A stretch of DNA of 64,000 bases, taken from Entoloma clypeatum. Taxonomy: Eukaryota > Basidiomycota > Agaricomycetes > Agaricales > Entolomataceae. The position numbers and the translations under genes are program-made. This document shows positions 1 through 11,518 of this stretch, piece by piece (within the stretch, counting starts at the first letter, position 1; each line of letters starts with the position of its first letter). Under the pieces are notes generated by a model that was not told the origin of the DNA, ran no database searches, and saw nothing but the letters and a program-made list of their open reading frames with translations. The stretch is from assembly GCA_963565915.1 (NCBI GenBank), contig OY751493.1:62001-126000 (forward strand), written 5' to 3'.

Positions 1-2517
1 CTATGTAACCAGAGTCCCTGCTCTTCGTGCCATTCATCTGCGTGCAATGTTTTGGTATTTGTTTTTTTTAACTCTTCCACTGCTTTCAACACTTGTTCAT
101 CAAACTCCTTGGCATCCCTGATGCGTTTTAATAGTTTACTTTCTTGTCCATCAATAAGTATGTGACCTCGATCCATTGCTCGCAAGTGGAAGTATTCGGG
201 TTTTAATAATGTTACGTCTTCATTGTCATTTTCCACCACCTTTCTATGATCGACCCTTCTCGAAAGAGCATCCGCCTTTCCCATTGAGGTGCCAGCCTTG
301 TGTATTAATTTGAAATTGAAATGTGTTAGATACAACATCCAGCGTGCTTGTCTGCGATGAAGCTTTCATCCCTTCATGAAGTACTCGAGGTTTTTATGAT
401 CGGTCCAGATCTCGACCTCATGTTTGGCTCCTTCAAGGTGGTGTCTCCATGCTTCCAGCGCTTGAATTATGCCCAGCATTTCTTTATCGTGTACATCGTA
501 ATTTTGTTCCACGTCATTCAATCCTTTAGATAGAAAGGCACATGGCCTCCATTTCTCATCCTCGCATTCCATAGATAGAATTGCTCCTGTAGCAAAGTCC
601 GATGCGTCTGATTCTACTCTCAACTTCCGATCCGGATCGGGAGATACTAATATAGGTGCTTTTGTAAATAATTTCTTTAGCATATCAAACGCTTCCTCCT
701 GTTCCTCTTTCCAATTCCAGATTGTTTCTTTCCTTGTTAATTTATGTAATGGCCATGCCACTTTAGAGAAGTCTTTGACAAATCTTTGATAGAAATTGGC
801 CAATCCTAGAAACGACTGGACTTCTTTGACTTTCATTGGTCTCGGCCATTGTTTGATGGCGTCTACTTTTGAAGGATCCATTCGAATTCCATCTTTCCCA
901 ATAATTAACCCTAAGAACTCTATTTTGTCTCTGTCAAAGAAACATTTTCCCGGTTTTAAGAATAAGTTGTTTTCCCATAATCTTTTTAGAATTTCCTCCA
1001 CGATTTCACTGTGTCCTTTTTTTCCTTCAGTTGCTACCAATATATCATCAATATAGATAACTATGTCTCCTTGGTCAATCAAGTCTCTAAATATGTCGTT
1101 CATCATGGTTTGAAACATGCTTGGGGAATTATTTAATCCGAAGAACATAACTGTTGGTTCGAAGGCTCCATCTGGGGTTGTAAATGCCGCTTTCCACTTG
1201 TCTCCTTCTTTGATGCGTACATTGTTATACCCCCATCTGAGGTCCATTTTGGTAAACTTTTTCTTTTTCTTTAATTTATCGATCAATTCTGGAATCAACG
1301 GGAGTGGATAATTATTGCAAACGGTCCAGCTGTTAATATGTTGGTAATCCTGTACCATTCGTTTCTTTCTGTCTTTTTTGGGTATAAAGAATACTGGCGA
1401 AGTTTGTGGTGACTTGGTAGGTCGAATATATCCTTTGCTTAATTGATCGTTTACAAATTTGGATACTTCTTTTCTTTCATTCGGTGACAGGGGATAGACT
1501 TTGGCCTTTTTTGGTACGAAATCCAGTTTTAAGTCTATAGCGTGATCCCATGGTTTCCTGACTGGTAATCTCTCCAATGCTTTCTTTTCAAAGACTGATA
1601 GATATCTGTGATATTTCTGGGGGACAACCTGTTCCGCCGGTACTTCATCTGAGGGTTCTCCCTTAGCTGCCCTGAGCATGTGGATTACTTCCTCCTTCAC
1701 TTCTTCCTCATTTTTTTCTACTACTTCTTCCATTCTTCCACCCCATCTGGTCCTTGCAGTTTTATTTAAGTAATGTGTTCGATGCATGCCACATTCTTCT
1801 GGACATCTTGATAATTTAATTTCTGCTTTTTCCCAATCGATTTCTGGATTATGACATTTCAGCCAAGTATGTCCAACAATAATTTTAGCTTTTCCTAGAT
1901 TGCATGCTTCAAACACTGCTATCTCCACGTGTCCTTTATACCGCATAGCCATGACTGCTTCATGCGTGATCGAACCTCCTTGGTTAAGCGTGCCATCAAC
2001 GTTGTAGACCCGAATGGGGAAAGGTAGTTCCCTTAATTTAATGTTGTTCCTTTTGGCGAAGTCCAGATCTATGAACATCCCTGTCGCCCCTGAGTCTAAT
2101 AATGCTTCAACATCAAATGTGCGTTTGTCCTGCAATGTTTCCAGCGTGATTTTCATCATAAGCTCCTTTTCCAAAGAAGCGGATCGAATAAAAGATGGTT
2201 CCCCCATAGAGTCCGTTTGCCTAGTTAAATTATCTGATTCTTCGCAACAGGGAATTAAGCATTCATCCGTAGGGGACAAACCAAGCCTCGTTGCTGAGGG
2301 CTCCCCAATGATATAGTTTACAAGCGTATCTAAGTCCGATTCATCTGTGCTATTTTTTTGGGTTTTTACCTTTTTGGGTTTGTCCAATAGTATTTTACTG
2401 TATGTAACTGCTGCGTCCGTAAGCTTTTGAAACTGTATATGAGAGTCTATAGGCAATTGTGCATATCGATTTGTCAGAGCCAGCGGGGGAATTACTGGTT
2501 GACGTTTACAAAATCCT
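1..2517 (-). mobile_element. Ty3/gypsy fragment 'gypsy0', truncated at both ends
   Basis: This is the oldest layer of the cluster. Only protease, reverse transcriptase and most of RNase H remain, reading right to left and leaving the window at position 1. The right end stops abruptly at about 2517, where a TGTTAAGAAC sequence that looks like the LTR start of gypsy1 begins. The gag and the first part of the protein are therefore missing. I infer that gypsy1 inserted here. The distal half of gypsy0 is not found on the far side of gypsy1, so it was lost or moved by the later rearrangements. Confidence 0.75.
1..2517 (-). pseudogene. gypsy0 pol: protease, reverse transcriptase, RNase H (broken)
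   Basis: The open frame runs from about 2517 down to an in-frame TGA at 366-368 and continues in the same frame to position 1. Seen in order: an aspartic protease active site LLDSGATGMFID, reverse transcriptase with the intact catalytic motif IVIYIDDILVATE, and RNase H with DASDFATGAIL and WTDHKNLEYF. After the TGA the reading continues with the RRQARWMLYLTHFNF connection motif usual for gypsy elements. The stop sits where relatives usually have arginine or lysine, so a CGA to TGA change is likely. Without gag and integrase it cannot be autonomous. The RT catalytic residues look intact. Confidence 0.85.
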
Positions 2518-2691
2518 TGTTAAGAACTGATCGACAAAACGTCGGAGCTACGTCGGACGCGTCGGAAGGTTGGAAGGTCGGAGCACGTGCAATGTAGAGG
2601 CAAGGACTTGGCTTCAACTTGTGTGTTGCGCCCTCGCTAATACGTTGGTGTCCTTATTTTGAAAGATCGGAGGATCGGAGGATCTGTTACA
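2518..2691 (+). repeat. Probable gypsy1 5' LTR (boundaries tentative)
   Basis: The segment begins TGTTAAGAAC and ends CTGTTACA, in the right place between the gypsy0 break and the gypsy1 leader. It is full of TCGGA, the reverse complement of the TCCGA motif that marks the rest of gypsy1. The partner LTR is missing, so the ends rest only on the TG..CA rule. Confidence 0.45.
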
Positions 2692-2785
2692 TTCCGATCC
2701 ATTCCGACGATTTCCGACCAATCCCGACACCTCCGACACCTCCGACATTTTGACTGATACTTATTATGCATACTTACTGTTATGA

Positions 2786-3283
2786 ATCTCGTTACTACGT
2801 ACATTACTTACATCCGACCATTTTACTTATGTTAAGAATCTCCGTCCTTTTAAATCTCCGACCTCTCCTTTTGATGATAACAATCCTTTCCGTCGCAAGC
2901 AAACTCCAAACCTCGCCGAAGCAATTATGCTTATGACGCAGGAGCTCCGACGTAGAGAGACTCTGAAAACTCCGAAAAAGAAGTCGAAGGAACCCGACAC
3001 TTTTGACAGTTCTGACTCTCGGAAACTCACCAGTTTCCTCGCACAATGCACACTATATTTCTGAAACAACCCCGGCTTTGACGACGATGATAACAAAGTC
3101 AGTTTCGCTCTGTCGTACCTCTGAGGAACCACACTCGAATGGTTTGAGCCCACCCTCTTGGGAGAGTCCGACGACGACTCTGTCTGGTTGGACGACTGGT
3201 CCGCCTTTGTGCACATCCTCCGATCCAGATTCGGACCTATCGATCCGACCGGAGAAGCAGAGGATAGCCTGGATCACCTTCGG
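2786..3283 (+). pseudogene. gypsy1 gag, 5' part, with two in-frame stops
   Basis: The frame ending with codon CGG at 3281-3283 is open upstream to about 2786 except for two TGA codons at about 3061 and 3121. Around them the text reads RKLTSFLAQCTLYF, stop, NNPGF and FALSYL, stop, GTTLEWFEP. This is the capsid core of the retrotransposon gag family, where relatives have arginine at both stops, so both fit CGA to TGA. The frame continues without loss at 10875 (LDHLR then MRDNQKILRYNVDF) once the copia insertion and one TTCGG repeat are removed. Confidence 0.85.
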
Positions 3284-3593
3284 TGTTGAAGTTTCACCTG
3301 GGCGCTAGCCACAGATGTACTGAGCAACACAGCTACAGTGGAAGTAATCTACTCTACCGTTCTAGTCACTTACTTGGTTGGGAAGGGTGAGGCTGGTGAG
3401 AGCAGTTGAGGCTGGTAAGAGCGATGGAGCTGGTTAAGAGTCAAGAGACAACTTGTTGATATTGACAGTTTCCTGGTCTTATATACCGTACTACTGTTTG
3501 TACCAACCAAATAAGTATGTAATCGAAGATGTGTAAATGGTCATGTGATGTAATGTAATGTAATCTAATCTACGTGATGGAAAAGTTTCAACA
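3284..3593 (-). repeat. copia1 3' LTR (LTR A), 310 bp
   Basis: Starts TGTTGAAG and ends TTTCAACA on the plus strand, giving matching 7-bp ends. The 5-bp TTCGG target duplication ends at 3283. It is the mirror of LTR E at 28172-28481 and contains a TATATA promoter-like stretch and a short TAATC/TAATG repeat array. Confidence 0.95.
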
Positions 3594-3600
3594 CCCCCCC
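3594..3600 (-). other. copia polypurine tract (GGGGGGG on the minus strand)
   Basis: A run of seven G on the coding strand directly abuts the 3' LTR, the position of the plus-strand primer in LTR retrotransposons. The same run abuts the 3' LTRs of the copies at 28165-28171 and 33253-33259. Confidence 0.8.
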
Positions 3601-3660
3601 ATATTTAGTACATACTTCTAAATACATCTTACTTTTTCCCATATAGGTACTCTTTTTCGC

Positions 3661-6600
3661 CTAGTTTTTGAGTAGTCCGAAGTACGGGATAAACTTGCTA
3701 AAGAGGATTTTCCCCAGATTTTTAGTTAAAAGGTCTGCAGGGTTATTCACTCCTTCGATGAATTCGACCGTAATAATTCCTTCGGATACTTTTTCTCTGA
3801 CGAAGTGGAATCGCACGTCGATGTGCTTGGATCGCTTCTCAGTTACAGGATTGGATGCGATAAAGACGGAGCCATTGTTATCTCCATAGATCGGAACCGA
3901 TCTGATCTGCATTCCAAGTTCGGCAAGCATGCTTCTAAGCCATGTTACTGCACGACTGCAATCTGATAGCGCCATGTATTCTGCTTCCGTGGAAGAGAGG
4001 GCAATGGTTTTTTGCGCTGATGAAACCCATGTTACTGCTCCAGATGCCAGCGATATGAAGTAACCAGTGGTGGACTTCCTGGTGTTTTCATCTGATGCCC
4101 AATCGGAGTCTGTAAATGCGTAGATTCCTTTCCCAGAATCACTATTGTACATGATCACATAATCTTTTGTTGCCCTCAAATACCTGCAAATATCCCTAGC
4201 CACTTCTAAATGGTGTTTGGTAGGGTTTGCGGAGAATTGGGACATTTTGATCACGGCGAAACAAATGTTGTGTCTCGTCCCGATCATTAAGTACAATAGT
4301 GATCCGGTGACAGATTGGTACTTGGATCTGAGTTCCGCATTGGGTTCATCTTCAGACTTCATGGGTTTGTATCCTGTCGGGAGTGGGGTATGGGTGGCAT
4401 TGGATTCGCTCATCCCCATTCATGCGAGAATTTTCTCAAGGTAAGGTACTTGATCAATGAAGATCCTTTTTCCATGTTGCCTTATTTGGATTGAGAGAAA
4501 TTCTTTTGGTTCCCCATTAGACACTAGGTGGCCTAGGTCCCTACATTCCCATGTTGTCATGAAGGCCTTCTTCTTCTCTAGTGTGTACTCTCGGTTTGTG
4601 CCGAGAAAAGCAGAGTCATCGACATAAATGACGGCGATCACAATTTCCCCTTTGGTACTTGTGTGAATGAAAACTCCCACATTGGAGTGAAGCCGGATGA
4701 AGCCGAGCTTTTTCATGGAGGAATCGAGTTCTCTCCACCAGGCTAATGCGGCCTGCTTGAGTCCGTATAGGGCTTTGTATAGTCGGTACACGAAATTCTC
4801 TTTCCCTTTTACTATGTAGCCCTCAGGCTGTCGCATGTAAATTACCTCACGGAGTCTTCCATAGAGGAAGGCTGATGAGACGTCCAACAATGTCATGAAC
4901 CACCCTTCAAGGGCTGTCAATGCCAAAATCAATCGGACGGTCTCGTACCTCACTACTGGTGAGAAGATTTGATCGAAATCGATCCCTTCTACCTGTGAGA
5001 AGCCTTTTGCAACCAGGCGCGCTTTCAGATGCCCGTCGGATTTTTCGTTGTAAACCCATTTGTTCCTTAGTGCTTTCCTCCCTGTAGGTAGGGGTACTAA
5101 CTCCGTGATCACCCCGCGGCTTTTGAGCATGTCTAGCTCTTTTCGTTCTGCCGCATACCAATCTTCTTTGTTTGGAAGAGGGTAGATATCTTTGTGTGAC
5201 ATTTTGATGATGCCCACTTGGATAGAGATTGCCTCCATTAGGAGATCATTCATCCATGCCGTTTGACTGCCTAATCTACGTCTTCGATCCATTTTTTCAA
5301 GATCAGAAGCAGGGGTGTCTTCCCCATAGATGCTACCTGGCATTCTCCGAACTCGTCGTTCCCTGATCGGTTGATCTGGTACTTGTTCGGGTTCCGGAGT
5401 GGGTACTCGTGGTTCATCGTCGGGCTCGCTAGTCGGCAAATCATCGTCTGATTCAGGGTGATCCTGTCCAGTAGGAACAGGGTTGTGAGGTGTTTCGTTT
5501 TGTCATCATTTCTGGGGATGAGGTCCTCAAACTCATCAGCCGGTTCTGGGTTTTCCATTTCTGGATGGTTTTCTGGCAAAGGGTCGATGTGGCATCTAGG
5601 GTACTTGCTCTCATCAAAGATTGCTTTCCCACCCATGAAAATTGTATTGGTCTCAGGATCCATGAAATGGTATCCTTTGACTCCTGGTTTCGATCCGAGA
5701 TAAATCATCAATCGTGATCTGGATTCCAGGGAGTTTCTCCGTTTCTCTTTTGGGATATATACATATGCCTGGCATCCGAAGACTCTGACACTTGACATAT
5801 CGGGGATCCCATTGGTCACCCTGAAGTAAGGGGTATTCCATTCGAGACGCTGCATGGGGGTTCTGTTGTAGAGAAAAGCTGCATGTTCCAAACAGAATTC
5901 CCACCACATAGGGGGTAAGCACATGTCGAAGCGCAAGGCCTGAGATTTCTCCCACAGGGTTTGATTTATCCGTTCTGCTCTACCGTTCTGCTGGTGCTGA
6001 TACGGGAGCGTGACGTCGACCAGAATTCCATGATCGGCAAACACATCCTTGTATTCGTTAAACTCTCCACCTCCATCAACTCGCCATTCCTTAGGGGTGG
6101 CGGCGAATTGATTCCGGATCATCGCAAGAAATTGTCTTAGTGCCATAATGGCATCAGACTTTTTTCTAAGCAAGACGACCCAGACATGGGATGAAAAGTC
6201 ATCCAAGAACGTAAGGAAATATTTGTATTTATGGTAAGATGCCGTGGATATCTGTTTAAGATCGGAATGGATAAGATCGAAGGTTTCGGTTGCCCTTGTC
6301 ATCGAATTGGGGTATGATTGATTTGGCATTTTCCCTTTGAGGCAACCTGTACAACTTTCCTGTGATTTCTCACGTGCTAGTGTCTCAGGTACCCCTTTGG
6401 TACTGGTGGGAATCTTTCGAAGTGCTTGATCGTTTGGATGACCAAGACGCTTGTGCCATGTTTCGACAGTAATTTCGCTCGAGATCGCATGGATCTGATC
6501 ATAGCGTATTTCAGTGTCTAACCAGTAAATGGTTTGACCAAGGATGTGGGGCGAAAACTGGATTTTGTTCAGCCCTTTGGAGATATTGATTTCTCCACAA

Positions 6601-8441
6601 GTCCCGTCTACTTTGTAACCATGGTTAAGGAAGATGCCTAAGGACAATAGGTGTGTGTCCATGTCCAGAATGTAGAATACCGGTCTGAGAAGATGGGTTT
6701 TAACTTCCCCATTTAGGGTGTGCCATACTGGAACGGCCCCAACTCCGAGTATTTCCAGTTTCTTTCCTTTAGCAGCAGTTTGGACGAATCGCTTGACCGT
6801 GAGAGGTCTATAGTATGCGAAGTCTTTGAACTCATGCGTAAAGTGTAAAGAAGCACCGGAATCTAATATCCATTGTGCGCGTTCTTTTTCCTTACAATGT
6901 GTACAGGAGGCAAAATGTTTTATATATTTTTTATGTAGATCACTGCTGAAGTGATCTATGCAAACTGTACTGGTACTGGCTAATATATTATACCTCTGTT
7001 GAGAGGTATCATTAGCGTTCCGCAATTGATAAGGTTTGAGAAAAGGGTTTGACGGACCGCCAAGTTCTATCTCATAATCAAATTCATCCAGCCCCATCTG
7101 TTCCTGGTCGATGTCCATCATCTTCAGCGATTGGTCTAACGGTGGAGTAACTCGACGCTGTTTTGCTGGCCTCTTGTCGATGTCTGGGATGATAGTGTCC
7201 AAGATACAAAGGTTCGACCCAGAGGGTTGTGCACCGATTTCTCGGGCGAGCTTTCGCACCCTCTAGTTCTTTTTCCACACAGACGGCTTTCCGGAAGGAA
7301 GCCCGGTGTACTGGGAAGGAGGCGGGTTCATGCGTTGCAGGAGTGACTGCATCTCTTCCGACTCAGGTTGTACGGTAAAAGAGGTCCTTCCGCGACCGGT
7401 TATGGTGGTGAAGGAGTGTGCATGATGAGGTGGGAGAGGGCAAGGGGCACGTTGACGAGGAGGAAGAGGACAAGGAGCAAAATGACGAGGGGCTTGCTCA
7501 ATGGCCAGTGCAATAAACTCGACCATTTCCTCAGTGTGGTCGGAGTCGTTGTCAGTGTTGTTGGCGCGTTTCTTCTGGTTGCGCCAGTGTCCCTTTCCCT
7601 TCTTCTTTTCAGAAGCGGTACTCGGGTCGGTTGAGTTAGGCTGCTCGTCAGCGTTGTTGTGCGAGGTACTCGGCACTGTCTGCCTTTCCCATTTGGGGTC
7701 TTGCCCCTTTCGCTTGGTCCCGGAGATTTTCCAGGCCTGCTCGTTCGACACCTGAGTAGACCCTATCACATACTTGCGCCTGTACTCTGAAACGATGCTG
7801 TCGGTGACGGCCTGCCATGTGAAGTCATCGGCATCGTAGACCTGAAAGAGGGTGGTGGAGAGAGATGACCAAGCATCAGGAATGGCACTTGCCAAGATCA
7901 TAGCCTGCATCAGATCAGGCACAACAAATTTTGAGTCGCTAAGGCAGGTGAAGCGTGATCCAAGGCGCTCGATTTCCGGCACAGGGTCCCGACCAGACAG
8001 TTTGAAAGAGGCTGCGGCCTTGAAATCGCCAAATATGGTGGCGGGGGAGACTTTTGAATATGCATCCTTTAATGATGTCCAGGCATCTTTTGAGGACTTG
8101 GCATCCTTGATGTGCCTTCTGATTGCTTCAGAGACTTTGAGGTGGATGGAACCCAGGGCCATGTCATCATTCCTGATCCAGACCTTTCTTTCTTTGTGGA
8201 AGCTAGGTTGGTCGACAGTGGTGGTGATCACTGGAGGTTGGGTTGCAGATGTGGACATGGCAGAGGCTGGGGTGGAGACTGTGACTGTAAAGTCGGCGAT
8301 GTCAGGGCGCTCAATGTCGCCAGATACGATGCGCCAGACTCCTTGATGGAGGAGGTAGGACTTCATTTTCTCAGCCCAGCTTTGGTAGTCGATACCGTCG
8401 AAGACGGTGATGGAGTCAAGTGTGGAGCGAGAGGTAGACAT
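3661..8441 (-). pseudogene. Copia gag-pol polyprotein, left chimera (two stops, one frameshift)
   Basis: ATG at 8439-8441 opens gag (MSTSRSTLDS), a UBN2-like capsid with no CCHC knuckle that I can see. Then come protease (WILDSGASLHF), GAG-pre-integrase (ETWHKRLGHP and CTGC), the integrase core (HSDLK, DGGGEF, NGRAERINQ), RT (FMTLLDVSSAFLYG and VIYVDDSAFLG) and RNase H (AFTDSDWASDENT, SSTEAEYMAL). It is broken by an in-frame TAG at 7263-7265, a frameshift in the acidic linker near 5490-5510 and an in-frame TGA at 4420-4422. The copia3 homologue has Arg at the TGA position. Integrase and RT catalytic residues are intact. Confidence 0.92.
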
Positions 8442-8809
8442 TTTTTAATGAATCTAAAAGGAGTTCTCCCAATCAGTGATGTTCTTTATGAATTTGATTT
8501 TTAGAGAAAACAAATAAATGATTCCTCATAACATATCCCCTTTAGGAATAGCGGTTGTGGGAAAAACCCTTTTTGTCAGAAGTGTGTGAGGTACGATCAA
8601 TGTTTCCACATGATGTGTACTAAGTCAATCCCCTTAGGGACGCTTCATGACAGGTACTTGTCATAATGACGTTCACAGGTTCATGTGTGAAGAAGTAAGA
8701 CTCAGAACCTAGATCTTTCGATCGGTTCTTTGCCAACCAGGGTAGAGTGGGCAGGTACTCGCTGTTGCCAGTGTTCCCAAGTCCCTTTGCTATCAGGGGC
8801 CCATAACCT
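8442..8809 (-). other. Copia 5' leader with half-tRNA primer-binding site
   Basis: This is the untranslated leader between the 5' LTR and gag. Immediately inside the LTR (8798-8809, minus strand) the sequence is GGTTATGGGCCC. This complements the anticodon stem-loop region of initiator tRNA-Met rather than the tRNA 3' end. Drosophila copia is known to prime from an internal half-tRNA in this way. The same 12-mer lies inside every 5' LTR of this family in the window. Confidence 0.7.
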
Positions 8810-9116
8810 GTTGAAGTTCCACCTGGGCGCTAGCCGCAGATGTACTGAGCAACACAGCTACAGTGGAAGTACTCTACTTAACCATTCTAGTCACTTACTT
8901 GGATTGGAAAGGGTGAGGCCGGTGAGAGCGGTTGAGGCTGGTAAGAGCGATGGAGCTGGTTAAGAGTCAAGAGACAACTTATTGATATTGACAGTTTCCT
9001 GGTCTTATATACTGTACTACTGTTTGTACCAACCAAACAAGTATGTAATCAAAGATGTCTAAGGTCACGTGATATAATCTAATCTAATCTAATCTATGTG
9101 ATGGAAAAGTTTCAAC
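8810..9116 (-). repeat. copia2 5' LTR (LTR B), 307 bp
   Basis: TGTTGAA...TTCAACA ends. It resembles LTR F (29263-29571) more than LTRs A or C. Apart from two single-base gaps, B and F differ at six sites that all fit an ancestral CpG. Outside it on the minus strand lies ACAGA, the same five bases that follow LTR F, so B and F are the two LTRs of one split element. Confidence 0.93.
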
Positions 9117-9809
9117 ATCTGTCTGTTGATCTTGTTGCGTTGACAGGTGTCACAACCCTTTACGTACTTCTTCATGTCATGCAGGATAGTAGGCACCAGT
9201 AGGTACAAGTGAGGAGTTCGTGTGTCCGATCTTGTCCTGGATGTCCAGCCACTGGTGCATCGTGTGATTCAAACATCAGTTCTTGACGCAGTTGTGGGTC
9301 TTGTGGAACATAGACTCGTTCGCCTGCATATGTGATGCCGTTTTCCTGTTGATACCAATGAGGATTCTTCTTTAGACCCTGGGCTACTTCTGTCTCCATG
9401 CAATTTGAACCCTTGATGCGTGCGATCCACAGATTTTCAATGGTCATGATGTTTCCAATTTTGATGGAATCAGATGTTTCACCCCCTTCAAAGAATTGTT
9501 CCTCCGTGAACATCTCCATTTGTACCACATCTTCTGATTCCAACTGTTTCAAGAATAGTCCCTCCTTGAGCATTTGGTCACTGTCTTGTGGTTCGAGTTC
9601 CGCTTCATACCAGGGTAAGCACGACAGGATGTCCGCTTTCGCATTGGTCTTGCCGGGTACATGCTGTAATTCAAAGTCATAGTCTTGTAACTTCATTTTC
9701 CAGCATTGCTGTCATTGATTCAGGTCCTGAGGACGACGGAAATATTCCAGGTTCTTGTGATCGGTCAAGATTTCGAAACGCTCCCTGGCTTCGAGCAGAT
9801 AGTGTCTCT
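9117..9809 (-). pseudogene. gypsy2 5' half: RNase H end, connection, start of integrase
   Basis: On the minus strand this reads FEILTDHKNLEYFRRP, then a TGA in place of an expected Arg, then KLQDYDFELQHVPGKTNAK, and further on GHPGQDRTHELL, which starts the integrase zinc domain. A frameshift follows, and the segment ends with KGCDTCQRNKINRQ exactly at LTR B. The missing continuation (QKQHAPLHPHAAPSHPWED...) is found at 29572 on the plus strand, after LTR F. This is therefore the upstream half of the integrase gene that copia2 split; it is now inverted and about 20 kb away. Confidence 0.85.
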
Positions 9810-10205
9810 GTTATGATCATATTTTCACTTTTCACTTTATCTTATCTTATCTCGATCTTATCTTATCTACATCATATCGTACAGGAGGACATCTTATCAT
9901 TATCGCGCAGCAGGACGCTGCCACAACGCAGCCTCATGGAATTTACATATATAAGTAGGGTACTTTCACTTGTATTCAATAGCTTGTTCTCTTGAGATTC
10001 CCGCTGGGTCTCTTGGCAATACAGTTCTCTTATCATCTTTCCACTTCATTCCTAAGTTTGGGCTCGCGATGTTGTTTGACTTAGCATCGCCTCAACAGAA
10101 GAACAAGCTCTTTCTACTCACCCGCCCAAACACACACTTCCCACTCCATCATCACTATTCCCGCTGTTTCGCACTTTTGCGTTAAAAGTCGCACTTCGTT
10201 ATTAC
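9810..10205 (+). repeat. Probable solo or truncated LTR of an unidentified element
   Basis: Begins TGTTATGATC and ends CGTTATTACA, about 396 bp, with TTATC repeats near the start and a TATATAAG box at about 9951. Both features suggest a plus-oriented promoter. It abuts the gypsy2 RNase H coding sequence on the left, so it may be a later insertion or a rearrangement joint. I see no target duplication or partner LTR. Confidence 0.45.
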
Positions 10206-10326
10206 ACGTGGACCCTAGCATTAAGGGGGATCTCCCGGACTTCAGGGATAAGAAGAGAAATGCTTGGTGCACCCACCATATCTAGCGTTGCCGTTTGAGA
10301 CACATAGGGAAATGTTGAGCCCATCG
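10206..10326. other. Unassigned 121 bp between the putative LTR and the copia leader
   Basis: This short stretch (starting CGTGGACCCTAGC) follows the putative LTR and ends where the copia1 leader begins at 10327. It could be the leader of the unidentified element. No coding signal is seen. Confidence 0.3.
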
Positions 10327-10869
10327 TCAGAAGTGTGTGAGGTACGATCAATGTTTCCACATGATGTGTACTAAGTCAATCCCCTTAGGGACGCTTCATG
10401 ACAGGTACTTGTCGTAATGACGTTCCCAGGTTCATGTGTGAAGAAGTATGACTCAGAACCTAGATCTTTCGATCGGTTCTTTGCCAACCAGGGTAGAGTG
10501 GGCAGGTACTCGCTGTTGCCAGCGTTCCCAAGTCCCTCTGCTATCCGGGGCCCATAACCTGTTGAAGTTCTACCTGGGCGCTAGCCACAGATGTACTGAG
10601 CAACACAGCTACAGTGGAAGTAATCTACTCTACCGTTCTAGTCACTTACTTGGTTGGGAAGGGTGAGGCTGGTGAGAGCGGTTGAGGCTGGTAAGAGCAA
10701 TGGAGCTGGTTAAGAGTCAAGAGACAACTTGTTGATATTGACAGTTTCCTGGTCTTATATACCGTACTACTGTTTGTACCAACCAAATAAGTATGTAATC
10801 GAAGATGTGTAAATGGTCACGTGATGTAATCTAATCTAATCTAATCTACGTGATGGAAAAGTTTCAACA
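10327..10869 (-). mobile_element. copia1 5' end fragment: LTR C plus part of leader
   Basis: LTR C (10560-10869, 310 bp) with its PBS and about 230 bp of leader. The leader breaks off at the bases CTTCTGAC on the minus strand and is joined to foreign sequence. LTR C matches LTR D of the right arm, and the leader matches with one mismatch seen. It sits directly against gypsy1 with TTCGG at 10870-10874, which matches the TTCGG before LTR A. A and C are therefore the outer LTRs of the original copia1 insertion. Confidence 0.9.
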
Positions 10870-11459
10870 TTCGGATGCGCGACAATCAGAAGATCCTACG
10901 TTACAACGTGGACTTCAAACGTCTTTCTGCTCGCATGCAGTGGGATGATGGCACGCTCCAATATCGGTACTATACCGGTTTAGCGGAACACATCAAGGAC
11001 GTTTTGGGGACTTTTCCCAAACCAAAGACTCTTGCCGAGTTGAAAGTAATGGCCCATAACATTGATGCTCGCTACTGGGAATGTCAACGTGAGAAATCAT
11101 GCTCCTCCAACAAATCTACTCCGAAGTCTGACAAATCTGACAAATCTGACAAAAAACAGACCCCCGCTTCATCATCCTCCAACAACAACTCCTCATTGTT
11201 TAAACCCAACTCGCAACAACAACAAAAATCATCATCCACCTCTCCAAAATCCGCCCTCTCTGACAAACTTGGCAAAGATGGGAAATTAACTCTCCAAGAA
11301 CGCCAACGACAATTTGACAATAATTTATGCATGTTTTGTGGCAACGTTGGTCATTGGGCTTCAGACTGCTCGAAGAAATTGTCTTCTAACACCAAAGCAA
11401 AGGCCCGCGCGGCCCAAGCTGAGGACAAATTGGAGAAGACGACCAAGTCAAAAAAATAG
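10870..11459 (+). CDS. gypsy1 gag, 3' part with CCHC zinc knuckle
   Basis: This is the downstream part of gag after the nested copia. It contains the end of the capsid (MRDNQKILRYNVDFKRL), a Ser/Asn/Gln/Lys-rich linker with a short tandem SDK repeat, and a zinc knuckle CMFCGNVGHWASDC (CX2CX4HX4C, about 11326-11367) of the nucleocapsid type. It ends with TAG at 11457-11459. Protease follows about 60 bp later in another frame, so frameshift expression or decay separates gag from pol. Confidence 0.85.
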
Positions 11460-11518
11460 TAAGCAGTCCTCAGATTCCAGCACATACTGGGGATTGCATT
11501 GACTCCTTTCGTGCACCT

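Larger units (their letters stand above)
3284..9116 (-). mobile_element. Ty1/copia chimera, left arm (copia1 3' half joined to copia2 5' half)
   Basis: A full-length copia reading right to left with LTRs at both ends, but made from two parents. From 3284 to about 6567 it matches the right-arm copia (25198-28481). From about 6568 to 9116 it differs clearly, for example in gag and in the LTR. The outer flank of its 5' LTR (ACAGA, reading on the minus strand) matches the flank of the LTR at 29263-29571, not that of its own 3' LTR. This shows that the 5' half belongs to a separate insertion, copia2. Homologous exchange between two copia copies is the simplest explanation. Confidence 0.85.

Noticed and set aside
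3284..3593. The 310-bp repeat as a SINE or MITE
   Set aside because: Copies have TG..CA ends, 5-bp duplications, a primer-binding site and polypurine tract next to them, and flank copia genes, so they are LTRs.
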